A stretch of 64,000 nucleotides of DNA from Hemicordylus capensis (taxonomy: Eukaryota; Chordata; Lepidosauria; Squamata; Cordylidae). This document shows, in pieces, positions 36,230-48,179 of this stretch. Within the stretch, counting starts at the first letter, position 1; each line of letters starts with the position of its first letter. The notes beneath the pieces were generated by a model. The model had not been told where the DNA came from, searched no databases, and saw nothing but the letters and a program-made list of their open reading frames with translations. Location: positions 262,516,687 through 262,580,686 of the forward strand of contig NC_069658.1 of assembly GCF_027244095.1 (NCBI RefSeq), read 5' to 3'. Position numbers and translations under genes: made by a program.

Positions 36230-36955
36230 TTAAAGAAATGTGTTTGATGTGACGGAGGACCTCAAGATAACAAAGGGACATCAGCCCCCAAATCTCTTAC
36301 AATTGCTTGTGAATTTTCAGAAACACATTGACAGGCCACTCACTGGAAAAGGTGCAGAAGAGGGCAACCAAGATGATGAGGGGCCTAGAGCACCTTTCTT
36401 ATGAGGCAAGGCTACAACACCTGGGGCTATTTGGGTTAGAAAAAAAGACGACTGCGGGGAGACATGATAAAGGTCTTTGAAATCATGCATGGTGTGGAGA
36501 AAGTGGGTAGAGAGAAATTTTTCTCCCTCTCACATAACACTGGAACCAGGGGTCATCCCTTGAAATTGATTGCCAGGAAATCTAAGTCCAACAAACGGAA
36601 ATACTTTTTCACACAACGCATATTCAGCTTGTGGAATTCTCTGCCACAAGATGTGGTGACAGCCAACAACATGGATGGCTTTAAGAAGGGTTTGGATAAC
36701 TTCATGGAGGAGAGGTCTATCAACAGCTACTAGTCGGAGGGCTATAGGCCACCTCCAGCCTCAAAGGCAGGATGCCTCTAAGTACCAGTTGCAGGGGAGT
36801 AACAGCAGGAGAGAGGGCATGCTCTCAGCTCCTGCCTGTAGGCTCCCAGTGGCATCTGGTGGGGCACTGTGTGAAACAGGATGTTGGACTAGATGCGCCT
36901 TGGGCCTGATCCAATAGGGCTGTTCTTATGTTCTTATGTTATGTTCTTATGGAAA
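36230..36955 (+). mobile_element. CR1 LINE 3' end with terminal octamer repeat
   Basis: A conserved 89-codon ORF from 36464 encodes the CR1 ORF2 C-terminus: [38 protein letters not shown] and LWNSLPQDVVTANN. Upstream 36330-36450 continues it ([18 protein letters not shown]-like, with breaks). The 3' terminus is a TTCTTATG-type octamer repeat at about 36928-36952, the CR1 hallmark. Confidence 0.88.
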
Positions 36956-36959
36956 TAGA

Positions 36960-37740
36960 ATGCTGGGTTTGATGAAGTAGCCCCCCCCCAGGGGGGAGGG
37001 AGGATGAGCATAGAGGGCCAAAGTGCATTTGGGGGAGGTAGCTTTGTCTTGTCCCACAAGTTAGAGTTTTGGGAAAGACAGAATGATATATTTTTTCATT
37101 AATACTCCTAATCATATTTTCTCTGTAGTGAATCCTGTTGATTTTGAGGGAATGAATGTTTAAGTAAGCATGCTTTGGGGTTTATGACTCAATTATAATT
37201 TCTAAGTCCAGGTCCCACAAGGATCCATCAATGGGGAGGACAGAGGGGGAAGCATCTGCTTGTCTGAAGACATTATCCACTACACCAGCACGTATCGCCT
37301 GCACCACTGGAACTGCCTATGACTTTGTGGACTTTTGCTCTGATTCAGGAAGGCCATTTACTGTTTTTTGCCTCTCCAGCACAATTGTCTTGACACAGGA
37401 AAAGGGTAAAGTAACACTTTTTAAAAAATGGACAAGTTGCCAAAGGTTAATTTTGGAATGTGTAAACATTTCTTCTTGTTACTCATCTTCTGTGAACTGT
37501 CTATATTTGTCAATAAACAAAGACATTTCTTGCTTGTAATAAATAGAGTTATAGCATGTTGCCAATGTTCACACACACACACACACAAACAATGTTGTAA
37601 TATATGTGATTACATTTTTTCTTTTTTTGGAGAGAGGCTTCTACTAAAGTGCCCAATTGTATTTAAGTTTATTTATCCATTAAAATATTGTTTGTGCTGC
37701 TGTTGTGGTGTACAAAGTGGTTTGCATATCAACAGAAATA
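36960..37740. other. Gene-free interval
   Basis: Mostly unique DNA with a (CA)n run at 37571-37587. No gene is supported. Confidence 0.4.
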
Positions 37741-37764
37741 AACTGAATAAAAAGCCTCCCTCCC

Positions 37765-38790
37765 CCCCTCTCTCTCTCCCTCACTTATAGACCACCCCAT
37801 GCAAAGGCACAACAAGTTTAAAAAGACATAAAAACAAACACCATTTAAAACATTTTAAAAAGCTTAAAATAATATAAAAACAATATTAAAACAACTCAAA
37901 CCCATTTAAAAGCAATTAAAATACTAAAAATAATTTAAAAACCTTGGAAGGCCAGGCCAAACAAATAAGTTTTTAAAGCTCTCTTAAAGGCCAACAGCGA
38001 GCCTAAACTGCGGATATCTGCTGGGAGTGCGTTCAAGAGCAGCTACAGAGAAGGCCCAGTTCCAATTCGCCACCAGACATATTCAGCAGTACGATGGACC
38101 TCTTCAGATGACCTCAGCATGTGATGGGGATCATACAGAAGAAGGCTCTCTCTAAGGTAGCCTGGACCCAAGTCATTCAGGGCTTTAAAGGTAATAATCA
38201 GCATTTTCTATTTTGCCCAGAAGCATATCGGCAACTGTTTTAAAACTGGCATAATATGGTCTCTTTGGGTTGCCCCAGAGACTAATCTGGCTGCTGCATT
38301 TTGAACTAACTGAAGTTTCTGAACTAACCATGTACAAAGGCAACCCCACATAGAGCGCATTGCAATAGTCAAGCCGGGAGGTTACCAGTGGATGCACCAC
38401 TGTTTTGAGGTTATCCTCTTCAAGGAATGGCTGCAGCTGTTGAATCAAAAAAAATGTTGATTATTATCTTTAATGCCTTGAATGGCTTGGGTCCGGGCTA
38501 CCGTAGAGTCTTCTTCTGTATGATCCCCATCACACATTGATGGAAAGAGCTCCTGGCCATAGCCTCCACCTGAGATACCAGGGTGGGGCCTGGATTCAAG
38601 ATCACTTCCAAGCTGCGTACCTGTTCCTTCTGGGGAAGTGTAACCCCATCCAGCACAGAAAGATCTAACTCATCCCTCAAATTCCAATCCCCCACAATGA
38701 GCACCTCCGTCTTGCTTGGATTCAGTTTCAATTTGTTATCCCTCATCCAGCCCATTACTGCCCATAGGCAAGCATTTAGGGAGTGAATTA
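37765..38790 (-). mobile_element. L2-clade LINE, RT portion and 3' end, internally rearranged
   Basis: The complement encodes WMRDNKLKLNPSKTEVL, QVRSLEV, then LVTSRLDYCNALYVGL and the 3' end. Between two of these blocks, 38452-38537 is an inverted diverged copy of 38111-38200. Confidence 0.8.
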
Positions 38791-38967
38791 TACTCTAAAC
38801 AGTCTCAGAAACAGGATTTCTATCTAAAGCCAGGTCAAAAAGATACACATGTCCAGGTCTTACAGCCCTTTGGAAAAGAAAACAGAGTAGCAGTTGTCTT
38901 CAACTCTGCAGGGAGAAGGTTCTGCTTTTCAACAAAAGTTCCCAAAGTGGGATAGATAGATAGATAG

Positions 38968-39165
38968 ATAGAGCGAGCTCCCTGTCCCCAAAGCGCTCAC
39001 AATCTAAAAAAGAAACATAAGACAGACACCAGCAACAACCACTGAAGGAATGCTTGCTGGGGATGGATAGAGCCAGTTGCTCTCCCCCTGCTAAATAAAG
39101 AGAATCACCACTTTAAAAGGGTGTGTCTTTGCTCATTTAGCAGGAGATAGCCTTACTCTGAGCTA
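38968..39165 (-). repeat. L2-type tail element
   Basis: Complement matches the 120-357 element: CAAAGCGCTCACAATCTAA, TTGCTCTCCCCCTGCTAAAT. A (GATA) run adjoins its left side. Confidence 0.65.
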
Positions 39166-39296
39166 TTGTTGTTTGTACTTACCATAAAGATGACACCGAC
39201 AGCAAAGCCTGCTGAGTGGATCTCCATGTATGGCTCACATGGAGACTGACAAGGCCCTTAAAGCAGGAGGTTCCCTGGCTGTGCAAGGCTTTAGAG

Positions 39297-40105
39297 CAGT
39301 GTTTCTCAACCACCGGTCCCTGGACCGCTGCTGGTCCCCGAAGGGTTGAGTGCCGGTCCCTGACTGGGAGTCAACCCCCCCCAACTGAAATCAAGGCACT
39401 CACTTCCTCAATTTTGCACATGGCACGGAAGAGGAAGAGTATCACGGAGGCATGGGACCCTTCTTGTGCCTTGCCTCCACATGCTGCTGAGATCTTCCTA
39501 CAGCTATCTTATTCCCTATCTTTACAGCTTCAAACTGTATGCAATGCGGGGGCATGGAGGAAAAAGTATGGCAGGGGGCGCCACTTGAAGGGCTGCTGGT
39601 TCTTGCATGCTCATTGTTTGCAGCCAAAGGTTGGTTGATTGAAACCCAGCTGCCTGTTGTGATCGAGGCGCCTTGAGCGGGAACGCTGTTTCCCTCTTGC
39701 ATCAGTGGGGCTTGCTTGTATGTTGTTTTCATTGGCCCCATGTAGCTTTTGAATTTTTCTAATGGCCCAACATCCCCTCTCCACTGAGTAATCACAAGCA
39801 CCTCCTCTCCAGACATACTGGAGACAAATTTGTTCACCCAGGCTTTTAGATTCAGGGGTTCTCAACCTTGGGTACCCAGACGTTGGTGGACTTCTACTCC
39901 CATAATCCCCAGCCATAATGGCCAAATGCCATTGTTGCTGGGGGTTATGGGAGTTTAACTGAGGGACCCAAGGTTAAGAACCCCTAATATTCCATGTTTG
40001 CAAAAGATTCCAAATTTAATTATTTTAATGCTTATATTATTTTCATTCTAAACTGCCCAGAGATGCAAGTTTTGGGCAGTATAGAAGTCTGATAGATAGA
40101 TAGAC

Positions 40106-40148
<43 letters not shown>

Positions 40149-40271
40149 CAGACTTGAAACCCCTTTACTAACTGCTGGTCCGGGAAACTGCACATGAAGA
40201 ATGTAGCGGTCCTTGAAACTCTGCACGAAGAATTTAGCGGTCCTTGACTCCAAAAAGTTTGAGAAACACTG
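39297..40271. mobile_element. hAT-type non-autonomous element of 975 bp
   Basis: Ends CAGTGTTTCTCAACCACCGG and GTTTGAGAAACACTG, with a perfect 8-bp target duplication CTTTAGAG (39289-39296, 40272-40279). It contains another MITE (39853-39986) and a (GATA)n run (40091-40151). No transposase domain is seen. Confidence 0.9.
39853..39986. mobile_element. Palindromic MITE, CAGGGGTTCTCAACC ends, nested
   Basis: CAGGGGTTCTCAACCTTGGG and its complement CCCAAGGTTAAGAACCCCT flank the shared core. It lies in the 975-bp hAT element. Confidence 0.75.
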
Positions 40272-40335
40272 CTTTAGAGGTTAAAAGCAGCATTTCAAAT
40301 TAGGCCCAGAAACAGCCTGGAAATCTTTGCAGCTA

Positions 40336-40410
40336 GTGTAAAGTAAAGGTAAAGTGTGCTGTCAAGTCAATTTCGATTCCTGGCGCCCACAGTGTACAAT
40401 AGATTAAATA
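40336..40410 (-). mobile_element. Bov-B-tailed SINE fragment
   Basis: GTGTGCTGTCAAGTCAATTT and GATTCCTGGCGCCCACAG are the complement of the SINE tail. Confidence 0.6.
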
Positions 40411-40477
40411 GGATTCTTCCCTCCAGCACTACTTAAGAGGCACCCAGCAATATTTTGCACCAACTAAACTTTCCAAA

Positions 40478-40607
40478 CAGTGTTCCCTCTAAGAGGGATT
40501 CCCAGATGTTGTTGACTACAACTCCCAGAATCCCCATCTGCAATGGCTTTTGCATGGGGTTTGTACTAGTCAACAACATCTGGGAATCCCTGTTAGAGGG
40601 AACACTG
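40478..40607. mobile_element. Palindromic hAT-like MITE, CAGTGTTCCC ends
   Basis: Arms CAGTGTTCCCTCTAAGAGGG and CCTGTTAGAGGGAACACTG are well kept. Flanks TTTCCAAA and TTTCCCAG match 6 of 8. Confidence 0.75.
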
Positions 40608-40934
40608 TTTCCCAGTTGTCTTTAAGGGCAGTCCCATGTAGCACGCACTGCTGGAATCAAGCCTGGACCTTACAGAAACATGGAGCAGCATGGCAAGGTC
40701 TGACTTCTCTAGAAGCCCCTTGTTTAGACTAAGGGTGGGTGGGTAGAGAGGTGGGGGCGGGTAGAGCCTCTTGATAAGCCAAAGAAGGTACTCCCAACAA
40801 CTACTGGGGGTATGAAAATATTTTTGTTTCAGTGTGTGATATATGCTTTACAGACAGGTCCATTGCTCAGGGTGTATTCAACGAGAGTACTACAGCTCTC
40901 TAAGCTGGAGTGTATGTGTGACTTCTTGGTCTGG

Positions 40935-41665
40935 GGCATAAGACTGGTGTTTAGTGTGCAAGGACCTTGGTTCAAATCCCAAAGGAGGCGCAGCCCACTT
41001 CCTTTGAGAGGGGCCATAACCTGCTGGTATAATCCACGCTTGGTATTCCAGGTGGAGTCCCTGCCTGGCATCCTCAGTGAAAGCTTCTCAGGTAGGTAGC
41101 ATGCTGGGAAAGACCCTAGCCCAGGCCTGCACAACATAAGGCCCGGGGGCCGGATTCGGCCCGCACGGACTGTTTTACTGGCCCACAGGTATCCCGCAGT
41201 AGCAACACAGGAGCTGGAACCTGCCTTATAGTGCCATCCTATGCATGTTTCCTCATAAATATGCTCCATGGTGTGCCCAGCGAGGCTTACTCCCCTGTAA
41301 GCATGCCTAGGATTGCAGCCTGAAATCAACGGCAATTTAGGGAGAGGAGAGGACTTGGCATGTGTTTGGGGCTGGCATGCACTCCAGGGGCCCCACTGGT
41401 GGAGCAGGGACAGAAACCATGGGTCAGTTGACAGGGGGAATAAACCCACAAGTAACTAATACTCTTTTTAATTTGACTGTAATAATGGGCTAAAAATTGA
41501 TCTCAGCCCCTTCACACCATGTTTTGGGTGGTTCCAGCCCACCAGGGCATTTGAGCTGTGCAGCCCTGCCCTAGCCTGTGACCATGGAGAGCTGCTACTG
41601 CAAGTCAGAGTAGATAATGCCAAACTAGACAGACCATGGTCTGAATCAGTATATGGCAGCTCTGT
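40935..41665 (+). mobile_element. SINE split by a hAT-type element
   Basis: A tRNA-like B box (TTGGTTCAAATCCC) at about 40970 and the shared tail (GACCATGGTCTGAATCAG) at about 41631 are separated by the 447-bp element at 41122-41568. Confidence 0.6.
41122..41568. mobile_element. hAT-type non-autonomous element inside a SINE
   Basis: Ends CAGGCCTGCACAACATAAGG and GAGCTGTGCAGCCCTG, with perfect 8-bp duplication CCCTAGCC (41114-41121, 41569-41576). Confidence 0.9.
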
Positions 41666-41669
41666 GTGC

Positions 41670-43074
41670 TCAGTTATGGAGTCAAGGCCAATCTGATAAT
41701 GAAGTCGCTTGAAGGGGACCTTGAGCAGAAAGTTGGGGAATGCCAAAATATTCACTACCTCTCTCACACTTCCGCCTGCTTGTGTGAAGTATGAAGTAAA
41801 TAAATTGGCCTTCCTGGTAGTCTGCTGTCACCTTGTGGCCATTCTGCTGTGCAATAATAACTTGATGCGAGTGACACCAGCGATCTCTGCCAGGCACCAC
41901 AGCTACACACACACTACAAGCAGTCAGGGGTGTCGCTATAATTGAGTGGATGCGTTCAAAGAACACGGGCCCTCCAGCTCCTGAGGGCCCCCCCCAGCTC
42001 CACCCCTCTCTATTTTCTTCATTATCTCCCTCATTCTGAGGGGCGAACACAGGCCCCCTCTTCCCAAGCTATTCCCTTGCAAACAGTGCCCAGATATCCC
42101 ATTGTGGTTCCATTGCATTGAGTCTATTCTCCCTTGTGCACTGAGAAGCAAGTGGGCAGATCTGCCAACATGATGTTTTTTCTCATTGGCAAATAAGGAA
42201 AAGGGGGAAAGGAAAACAAACAAATCCAGCCCCATAATCTGGAATTTAGCCTTCTTTTTGAGTGGTGAAGAGGATCAAGTTTGTGGAAGTATCAGAAGTC
42301 CTTCCTCTTAACTTAGGTGTATGGGGGCTGCTGCTAATGGTTGTGGCTACTGGCTAATGGGAGGGAAAACGCACTCTGCATGTGTTCAATGGTGCTTTCT
42401 TCTTAATTAGGACTTTGCATGTCACTTAAACCTGCCTCCAGAAATAGACTCCACAGTTAGACCTGGTCTGCCAGTACAGCAGAGTGAGATGGCAGAATGA
42501 GATGTGCCACTTCAAACTGCAGGTGGCAGATCACATTTTTCAGTGTCTCCTTTAATCAAAAACTCCTTGGAAATAATAAACTTAGCACAGCAGGCAAGGT
42601 GTTGGGAGAGAATTTTTCTCCCTGCTGTGCTAGTCTTCAGGTTGCAGGAAAACCGAAACCCACCTCCCACCTGCAGCTTGAATTGGTACAGCCCGTTCCA
42701 CCTCATTCTCTGGAACGTGTAGTAGCCCAGGCCTAGGGGAGCCAAGACTAATGTTGCCACACCTGAATTTGGCAGGAGACCCTGTTCTCTTGCCCAAGTG
42801 CTCTTTCCCTAAGACAGGGCTCATTGTAAGGCCCAGGGGCCAGTGAGTGGCAACCCCCATCAATCTTGAGTGCAGCCTTCCAACTAATTCTTTATTGGGC
42901 CTGTGTGAAGCTTCAGCCAGAGCTGAATACTCGACACAGTCCCCTAGGCACCATGTGGAGATGATCATTCTCACTGTGCAGTGCTGTGCTGTGTCTGGTC
43001 CCCCCCTCCCCCGTCAACCATTCCTCTAAAGGAAACTGAGCCATTTTGAGCCGCTGTGGCATTTTGGAAGGCAT
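41670..43074. other. Gene-free interval
   Basis: A partial hAT-like fragment (CAGGGGTGTCGCTATAATTG) begins at about 41925. The rest has no recognised gene. ORFs at 42497-42974 overlap on both strands without domains. Confidence 0.35.
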
Positions 43075-43311
43075 GTGTGGAACAGAGGCGTATCTAGGGA
43101 AAATAGCGCCTAGGGCAAGCACTGAAATTGCGCCCCTGTGCAAACATCTGACAGATAACTTTACCAAGCATAGGGGGAAGGAAATCTCAGAGAGAGAGAG
43201 AGGGGGGGGGTGTAGCAAGGTTAAAGTGGGCCCAGAGACAAGATTTTAAAATGGGCCCCTCACTGATACACACACTTCACAATATATAGTGCACTCACAC
43301 TCACATCCCCA

Positions 43312-43530
43312 TTATTATTATTATCATTTTATATCCCGCTCTTTCTCCAAGGAGCTCAGTGGTGTACTACATACTTAAGTTTCTCCTCACAACAACCCTG
43401 TGAAGTAGGTTAGGCCAAGAGAGAAGTGACTGGCCCAGAGTCACCCAGCAAGTATCATGGCTGAATGGGGATTTGAACTCAGGTCTCCCCAGTCCTAGTC
43501 CAGCACTCTAACCACGACACCACGCTAGCG
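43312..43530 (-). mobile_element. tRNA-headed SINE with L2-like tail
   Basis: The complement runs from an ATT-rich tail (ATATCCCGCTCTTTCTCC) to the head (CTCTAACCACGACACC). Confidence 0.85.
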
Positions 43531-44607
43531 CCACATTATGAACATGGTGAATATTTATATCGTTATATTTATAATTATAATTATAAAAATTATAACTATT
43601 TATATAGTTATATAGTTAATTGCCAGAACTATGTCCTTTAAAAAAACATTTTTAAAAACATGTGAGCACATGCACATGCACGTTGCGCACACCTTAGAGG
43701 GAACACTGGTGGTGATGGTCACTAGCTTGGATGGCTTTAAAAGGGGCTTAGACAAATTTATGGAGGACAGGTCTGTCATTAGCTTCTGGTCTGAGGGCTA
43801 GACCACCTCCAGCCTTATAGGCAGTGGTGCACCTAGGTAAATTTGGAGCCTGGACCTAAAGGCCTTCGGAGGGCCCTCCCTCACCGGAGACCCCCTCCAC
43901 CACCACTGCCGCCATGACAGGTGACTCCAAACTTTTCAGGAGTCATCATTTATCTCTAGTCTAGTCAAAATATTTATTTATTTATTTATTTATTTATTAG
44001 TTACCTTCCTGGTGTTCACATTACACATGACTTTAGGAATGTCTTTTTTAGTTCTAAATTTATTCTTCCTGCCTATTTTCTTGGATCAATTTTGCCTCAA
44101 CCCAGCAGCCTGAGACTGCTAGTGAAAATTTCCCCTAAAACCAAACTCACAATGGAATAAAAAGTATTTTGGGGCAGCATGGAGCTCTTTATGCTAGGAC
44201 ACTACTAAATTTAAGAAGGAGCTTAGTTGCTCTATATATACAAATAGAGGAGACTGACACTGCCTAGAACTATGGTGGAATTAAAATTGGATTCAATTTT
44301 ATTGAATGCAATTTTATTGAATGCAGAATGCAAAAAATAAACTGATGTGAAATACACATACTGAAATATTTTGCTTAGCAGAAAGTAGTTGCTTAGAAGA
44401 AAGTGGACGCAGGCTCACTCATGATGAAACAGTAGTATGTGACCTTTTTATCATAACACAAACACAAATGGACTTTAAGTTGGCTAATTCCAAAATGATT
44501 AAAGGAAACTCTCTTTCACATAATTTCTAATTGACCTATGAAAATATTTGCCACAGGTTATGTTTGGGGATTAGAATTTAGCCAAGATTTAAAGTAAAAC
44601 TAGCCAG

Positions 44608-44838
44608 GTCCAGTGTGGTGTAGTGGCTAGAGTGCAGGACTAAGACCGGGGAGACCTGAGTTCAAATCCCCATTCAGCCATGATACTAGCTGGGTGACTT
44701 TGGGCCAGTCACTTCTCTCTGCCTAGCCTACTTCACAGGGTTGTTGTGAGGAGAAACCTAAGTATGTAGTACTCTGCGCTGGGCTCCTTGGAGGAAGAGC
44801 GGGATATAAAATATAAAAATAAATAAAATAAATAAACG
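44608..44838 (+). mobile_element. tRNA-headed SINE with L2-like tail, full length
   Basis: Head CCAGTGTGGTGTAGTGGC, B box GAGTTCAAATCC, core GGGCCAGTCACTTC, and the tail GAGCGGGATATAAAATAT then AAATAAATAA. It is a near-complete copy. Confidence 0.88.
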
Positions 44839-45101
44839 AGAAGTAGAGCAAGAATAATAGGTGTTACATAGCTGGAGGGACATAAATATCCATGCCTTAG
44901 GGCTAAATTCCACCACATTATGAAAAATGAAGGTACTGCCTTTTTCAGATATCTTCTCCTATAGTGTGCACTTTGCATGTATTTTCACTTCCCTTTGAAA
45001 TATGAGTAGTTGCCACTGTCAGAGGCAGGAGATTGAGCAAAATTGTGAAGTCCCGTGGAGATAATATCCATGGCAGATATTTCTACCCCTTGCTTAGAAG
45101 C

Positions 45102-45103
<2 letters not shown>

Positions 45104-45138
<35 letters not shown>
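45104..45138. repeat. (GT)n microsatellite
   Basis: About 17 GT units. Further (CA)n runs follow at about 45304-45322 and 45428-45445, and a (TC)n/(AC)n run at 45499-45530. Confidence 0.9.
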
Positions 45139-45140
<2 letters not shown>

Positions 45141-45589
45141 CGAGAGCAGTACTGTCTCCACTTGAAAGCCTGCATTCCAAGGGGGCGGGAGCACAAGGCA
45201 AAACTAAAAGGGGGATATTTCAAGTGTGTGGGAGGTGGGGGTCTTTCTCCCAAGTAAATAAGCAATTCCAAATCAAGGGGCAGGAGGAGGGAAGTGAGGA
45301 AGACACACACACACACACACACGGGCTTTCAAAGTGCAGAACACAGACACAGCTTTTCGAGCTGGGAAGGGAAGAAACGCATACAGACAAATCAAATTCA
45401 GGCTTTTGGAGGCGGTAGTGCTCTTGTTCACACACTCACACACACGGGGGAAACATACACACACCCAGTGGTGGCTTCTAAGCAAGCAGGGATAGAAATC
45501 TCTCTCACTCTCTCTCTCTCACACACACACAGATGGGGAAAACAGATGACTTTATCATACGGTGTCGTTTGTACTTTCATTGAGAGCAG

Positions 45590-45870
45590 CCAGCAAACAA
45601 TTCCCTCCTCCGTCCCATTCAGCTTCACTTCCTCGCTGGGCAACTGGCTGCATACAAATGGAGGCGGAGCACAACAAGGCAGAACTCAGGAGAACCAATC
45701 AGGCTGCAGCAGCTGCTGGGAGAAGGCGGGGCTGCCAACAGGGAGGGAGGAAAGCTCTGTAGTTTTAACCCTTCCGCAGCGATCAACTCTGCCTCCGCTC
45801 TCCAGGAGCTGGACAGATCTCGCAACTGGCGAGTCACATGGCGCGTCTGACGAGGGGGGAGAGTGGGCGC
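45590..45870. promoter_or_regulatory. CpG- and CCAAT-bearing promoter-like segment inside a hAT element
   Basis: GGAGGCGGAGC, AACCAATCAG (CCAAT box) and GGCGGGGC (GC box) lie within about 70 bases, followed by a CpG-rich stretch (CCGCAGCG, GGCGAGTCAC, GGCGCG). It may be the ancestral transposase promoter. No transcript can be inferred. Confidence 0.3.
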
Positions 45871-46137
45871 CACTGGCCTGGACTAAAAAAATTTTTTTTA
45901 AAGAATGTTTTTTTTTAAAAAATGTTGTGGTGGGGGCGGGGCATGGCAGGCACATTGCACCCCCCTTCAGCTGCGCCTAGGGCACGTGCCCTGCCTGCCC
46001 CACCCTGGATACGTGTGTGGTGTGGAGTGCTGAGATGTGTAGCCCTGTAAAGTGCTGTCCTCATAGAACACTTAAAAGAGGGCTCTGTGTCCCTTTAAGG
46101 GCCCTCCAAGCACTGAAAAAAGCACAGTACTGTGCAG

Positions 46138-46410
46138 TAGGGATGTGCATGTGGCAGCAGGACCATGTGCATTCTGCCACCATGCACAGGCTGCTAGGTG
46201 AAGCCCCAAGGCTACACACGGACTTCCGAGTGGTGCGGCGCAGCGCCACACCTGGAAAAGTGGCGGGGCAGCAGGGGAGCAGGTAAGGACCTGCTTTACT
46301 CATGCTTAAAGGTACCGCTTCCCACCCCGCAGAAAAGATTCAGCAGGCTGCACCAAATAAATTCAGTGCATCCCTACTGGATGCACCAAATCAATTTGTG
46401 CACATCCCTA
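46138..46410. mobile_element. hAT-type element, GGGATGTGCAC family, copy 4
   Basis: Ends TAGGGATGTGCATG and TGCACATCCCTA. Flanks CTGTGCAG and CCGTGCAG match 7 of 8. Confidence 0.85.
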
Positions 46411-46419
46411 CCGTGCAGC

Positions 46420-47540
46420 AGTCAGCATTGCTCTCACACTGAAGGGTTTTTTGTGGTTTTTTTGCTAAAGTGGCCTCCTCTTGAAAAATAGTGAAGATCA
46501 CTGCCCTGAGATATTCAGACAGTCTCTAGCATGTATTGATCCTTGACAGAGCTCCTAGATTTGCCACTTCAGTCTCATAATTCCACCAGCTGGCTGCCAT
46601 GCGGGAGTCTCCAATTCATTCATTCCCCATGCCTCTCACTGAGTTCTGGTCTGTCCCAGGTCTGAATAGCCTGCTTCCATCCACTTCCACCTCTAAAGTC
46701 ACTGGCTTCCTATCTCACCCTCCACTGGACTCTCTTATGCCTTTTCCTTGCTTCCCTCCAGTCCAGAATTAAGATCTCTTGACTTCCTCAGTCATGCCCT
46801 GTAATATTTGCTGGAGTGAAATTGGTCTATGGCCTGAGGAAGATGGGACCCAGGGAGCCAGGGGCAGGCAATCCTCTGCAATCTGAGAAGTGTACCTCAA
46901 GGCCCCTTGTAATATCACAGGGAATAATGGGGTGCCCTGCTCTAACTGTGCCCTACTAGGAATGAGCATACAGCCAATCATGACTCTACAGTCCAAGAGG
47001 GTTGAGGAGAGGAGAGCTACAGTACTTCTAGAAATGCTCCAAGAGTTGTGAAGTATTTTTACAACTCCTGATTCCCAGGACACGCCTTTCTTCATTTGGT
47101 TCTGGATGCAGTGGTGAAACAGTTCCAAGGCATGATTCCAGGCAATATTTATTTTATTTATATTGGCATGTATAAACTGCCTTTCATCAGTTAACCTCAA
47201 GGCAGTGTACAGTATGCAGATAAAAAGATCACACACATCAGAGATTAATTCCAAAAGCAAACCAAAGCAGAAAAGTCAACACAGCAGCAAGAATAAAACC
47301 ACCAACCCGACAGCCGCTAAAACATTCCATAAAGCGATGTGGCATGCAGGCACCTAGGGCCAAAGGAGAAATCCTCTCCTACTTTCCAAAGACCCAGATA
47401 AAAAGGATAGTCTTCAGTCATCTTTAGGATGGCGTAGAAACTCCTGGACATGTGGTCCTGCATCACATCAGTTGGGGCATAAAGACAGCTCTCATCCTTG
47501 GAGTCTCTCTTGCCCCATAAACTGCCACGGAGTCAGTGGC
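46420..47540. other. Gene-free interval
   Basis: Unique DNA plus weak L2-like 3' remnants near 47150-47215 (ATAAACTGCCTTTC). No gene is supported. Confidence 0.35.
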
Positions 47541-47544
47541 TAGA

Positions 47545-47740
47545 ATGACCAGCTTGGGCTGGGGAGACCCTCACCCTGGTTCACATCCCTGCCCAGCTAG
47601 CTATGAAATTTACTGGGTGACACTTTGGGTCAGTCACTGTCTCCCAGCTTAAGCTACCTCACCGGATAAAACACAACTGGAAGGCTGCATATGCTGTCCT
47701 GAGTCCCTTGAAGGAAGTGGTATAAAAAAATTAAAAATGA
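47545..47740 (+). mobile_element. Old tRNA-headed SINE with L2-like tail
   Basis: A diverged copy: GGGGAGACCCTCACCC, GGGTCAGTCACTGTC, then GAAGTGGTATAAAAAAATT. Confidence 0.6.
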
Positions 47741-47819
47741 ATAAAATGAAGGCAGAAGACAAACCCTCATTTGACCTTTTCTCTCTAGAAGACACTGGCA
47801 ACACACTTGCAGTGTTCCC

Positions 47820-48006
47820 TCTAAGGCATGCACACGTGTGCGCGCTCACAAGTTTGTTGATGTCTGCTCAGTTAATCTTAGATCCCGCTCCGATTGAATC
47901 AGGAAGGCCCCACTCTGAATGCATGCACGTCTACACTGCCTTGATACTGCCGCCCAGAACAAAACTCATTCCATACACAGATAAAAAAAATTATGAGAGA
48001 ATACTG
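47820..48006. mobile_element. hAT-like element, CAGTGTTCCCTCTAAGGC family
   Basis: Left end CAGTGTTCCCTCTAAGGC, decayed right end GAGAGAATACTG. Flanks CACACTTG (47812-47819) and CACACTTT (48007-48014) match 7 of 8. Confidence 0.75.
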
Positions 48007-48179
48007 CACACTTTCTGGTCCCCAGAAAAGAGGAGGGAGGGCAACAGGTTGTTGGGTTTCTTTTCCGTTTACAGTTTGTAGGTTTTAGATTGCAAGCCCT
48101 TTGACAGGGAACTTTTTCTTTTATCTTTTGCTTTGAGGACTTTGTTGAAAAGTGGTATACAAATATTTTAATACTAATA

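Larger units (their letters stand above)
43083..46019. mobile_element. hAT-type element of about 2.9 kb with nested insertions
   Basis: Ends CAGAGGCGTATCTAGG and CCTGGATACGTGTGTG are inverted repeats (12 of 16). Flanks GTGTGGAA (43075-43082) and GTGTGGAG (46020-46027) match 7 of 8. Subterminal GCGCCTAGGGCAAGCAC and GCGCCTAGGGCACGTGCCC are also shared. Inside are two SINEs, a CR1 fragment (about 43725-43815), microsatellites and a promoter-like stretch at 45590-45870. No transposase reading frame is recognised. Confidence 0.7.

Noticed and set aside
40829-41449. A 206-codon minus-strand ORF
   Set aside because: It spans a SINE and a hAT-type element inserted in it, so it is not a host gene.
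45294-45980. A 228-codon ORF
   Set aside because: It runs through CA/TC microsatellites and a hAT-type element end, and its protein is low-complexity.
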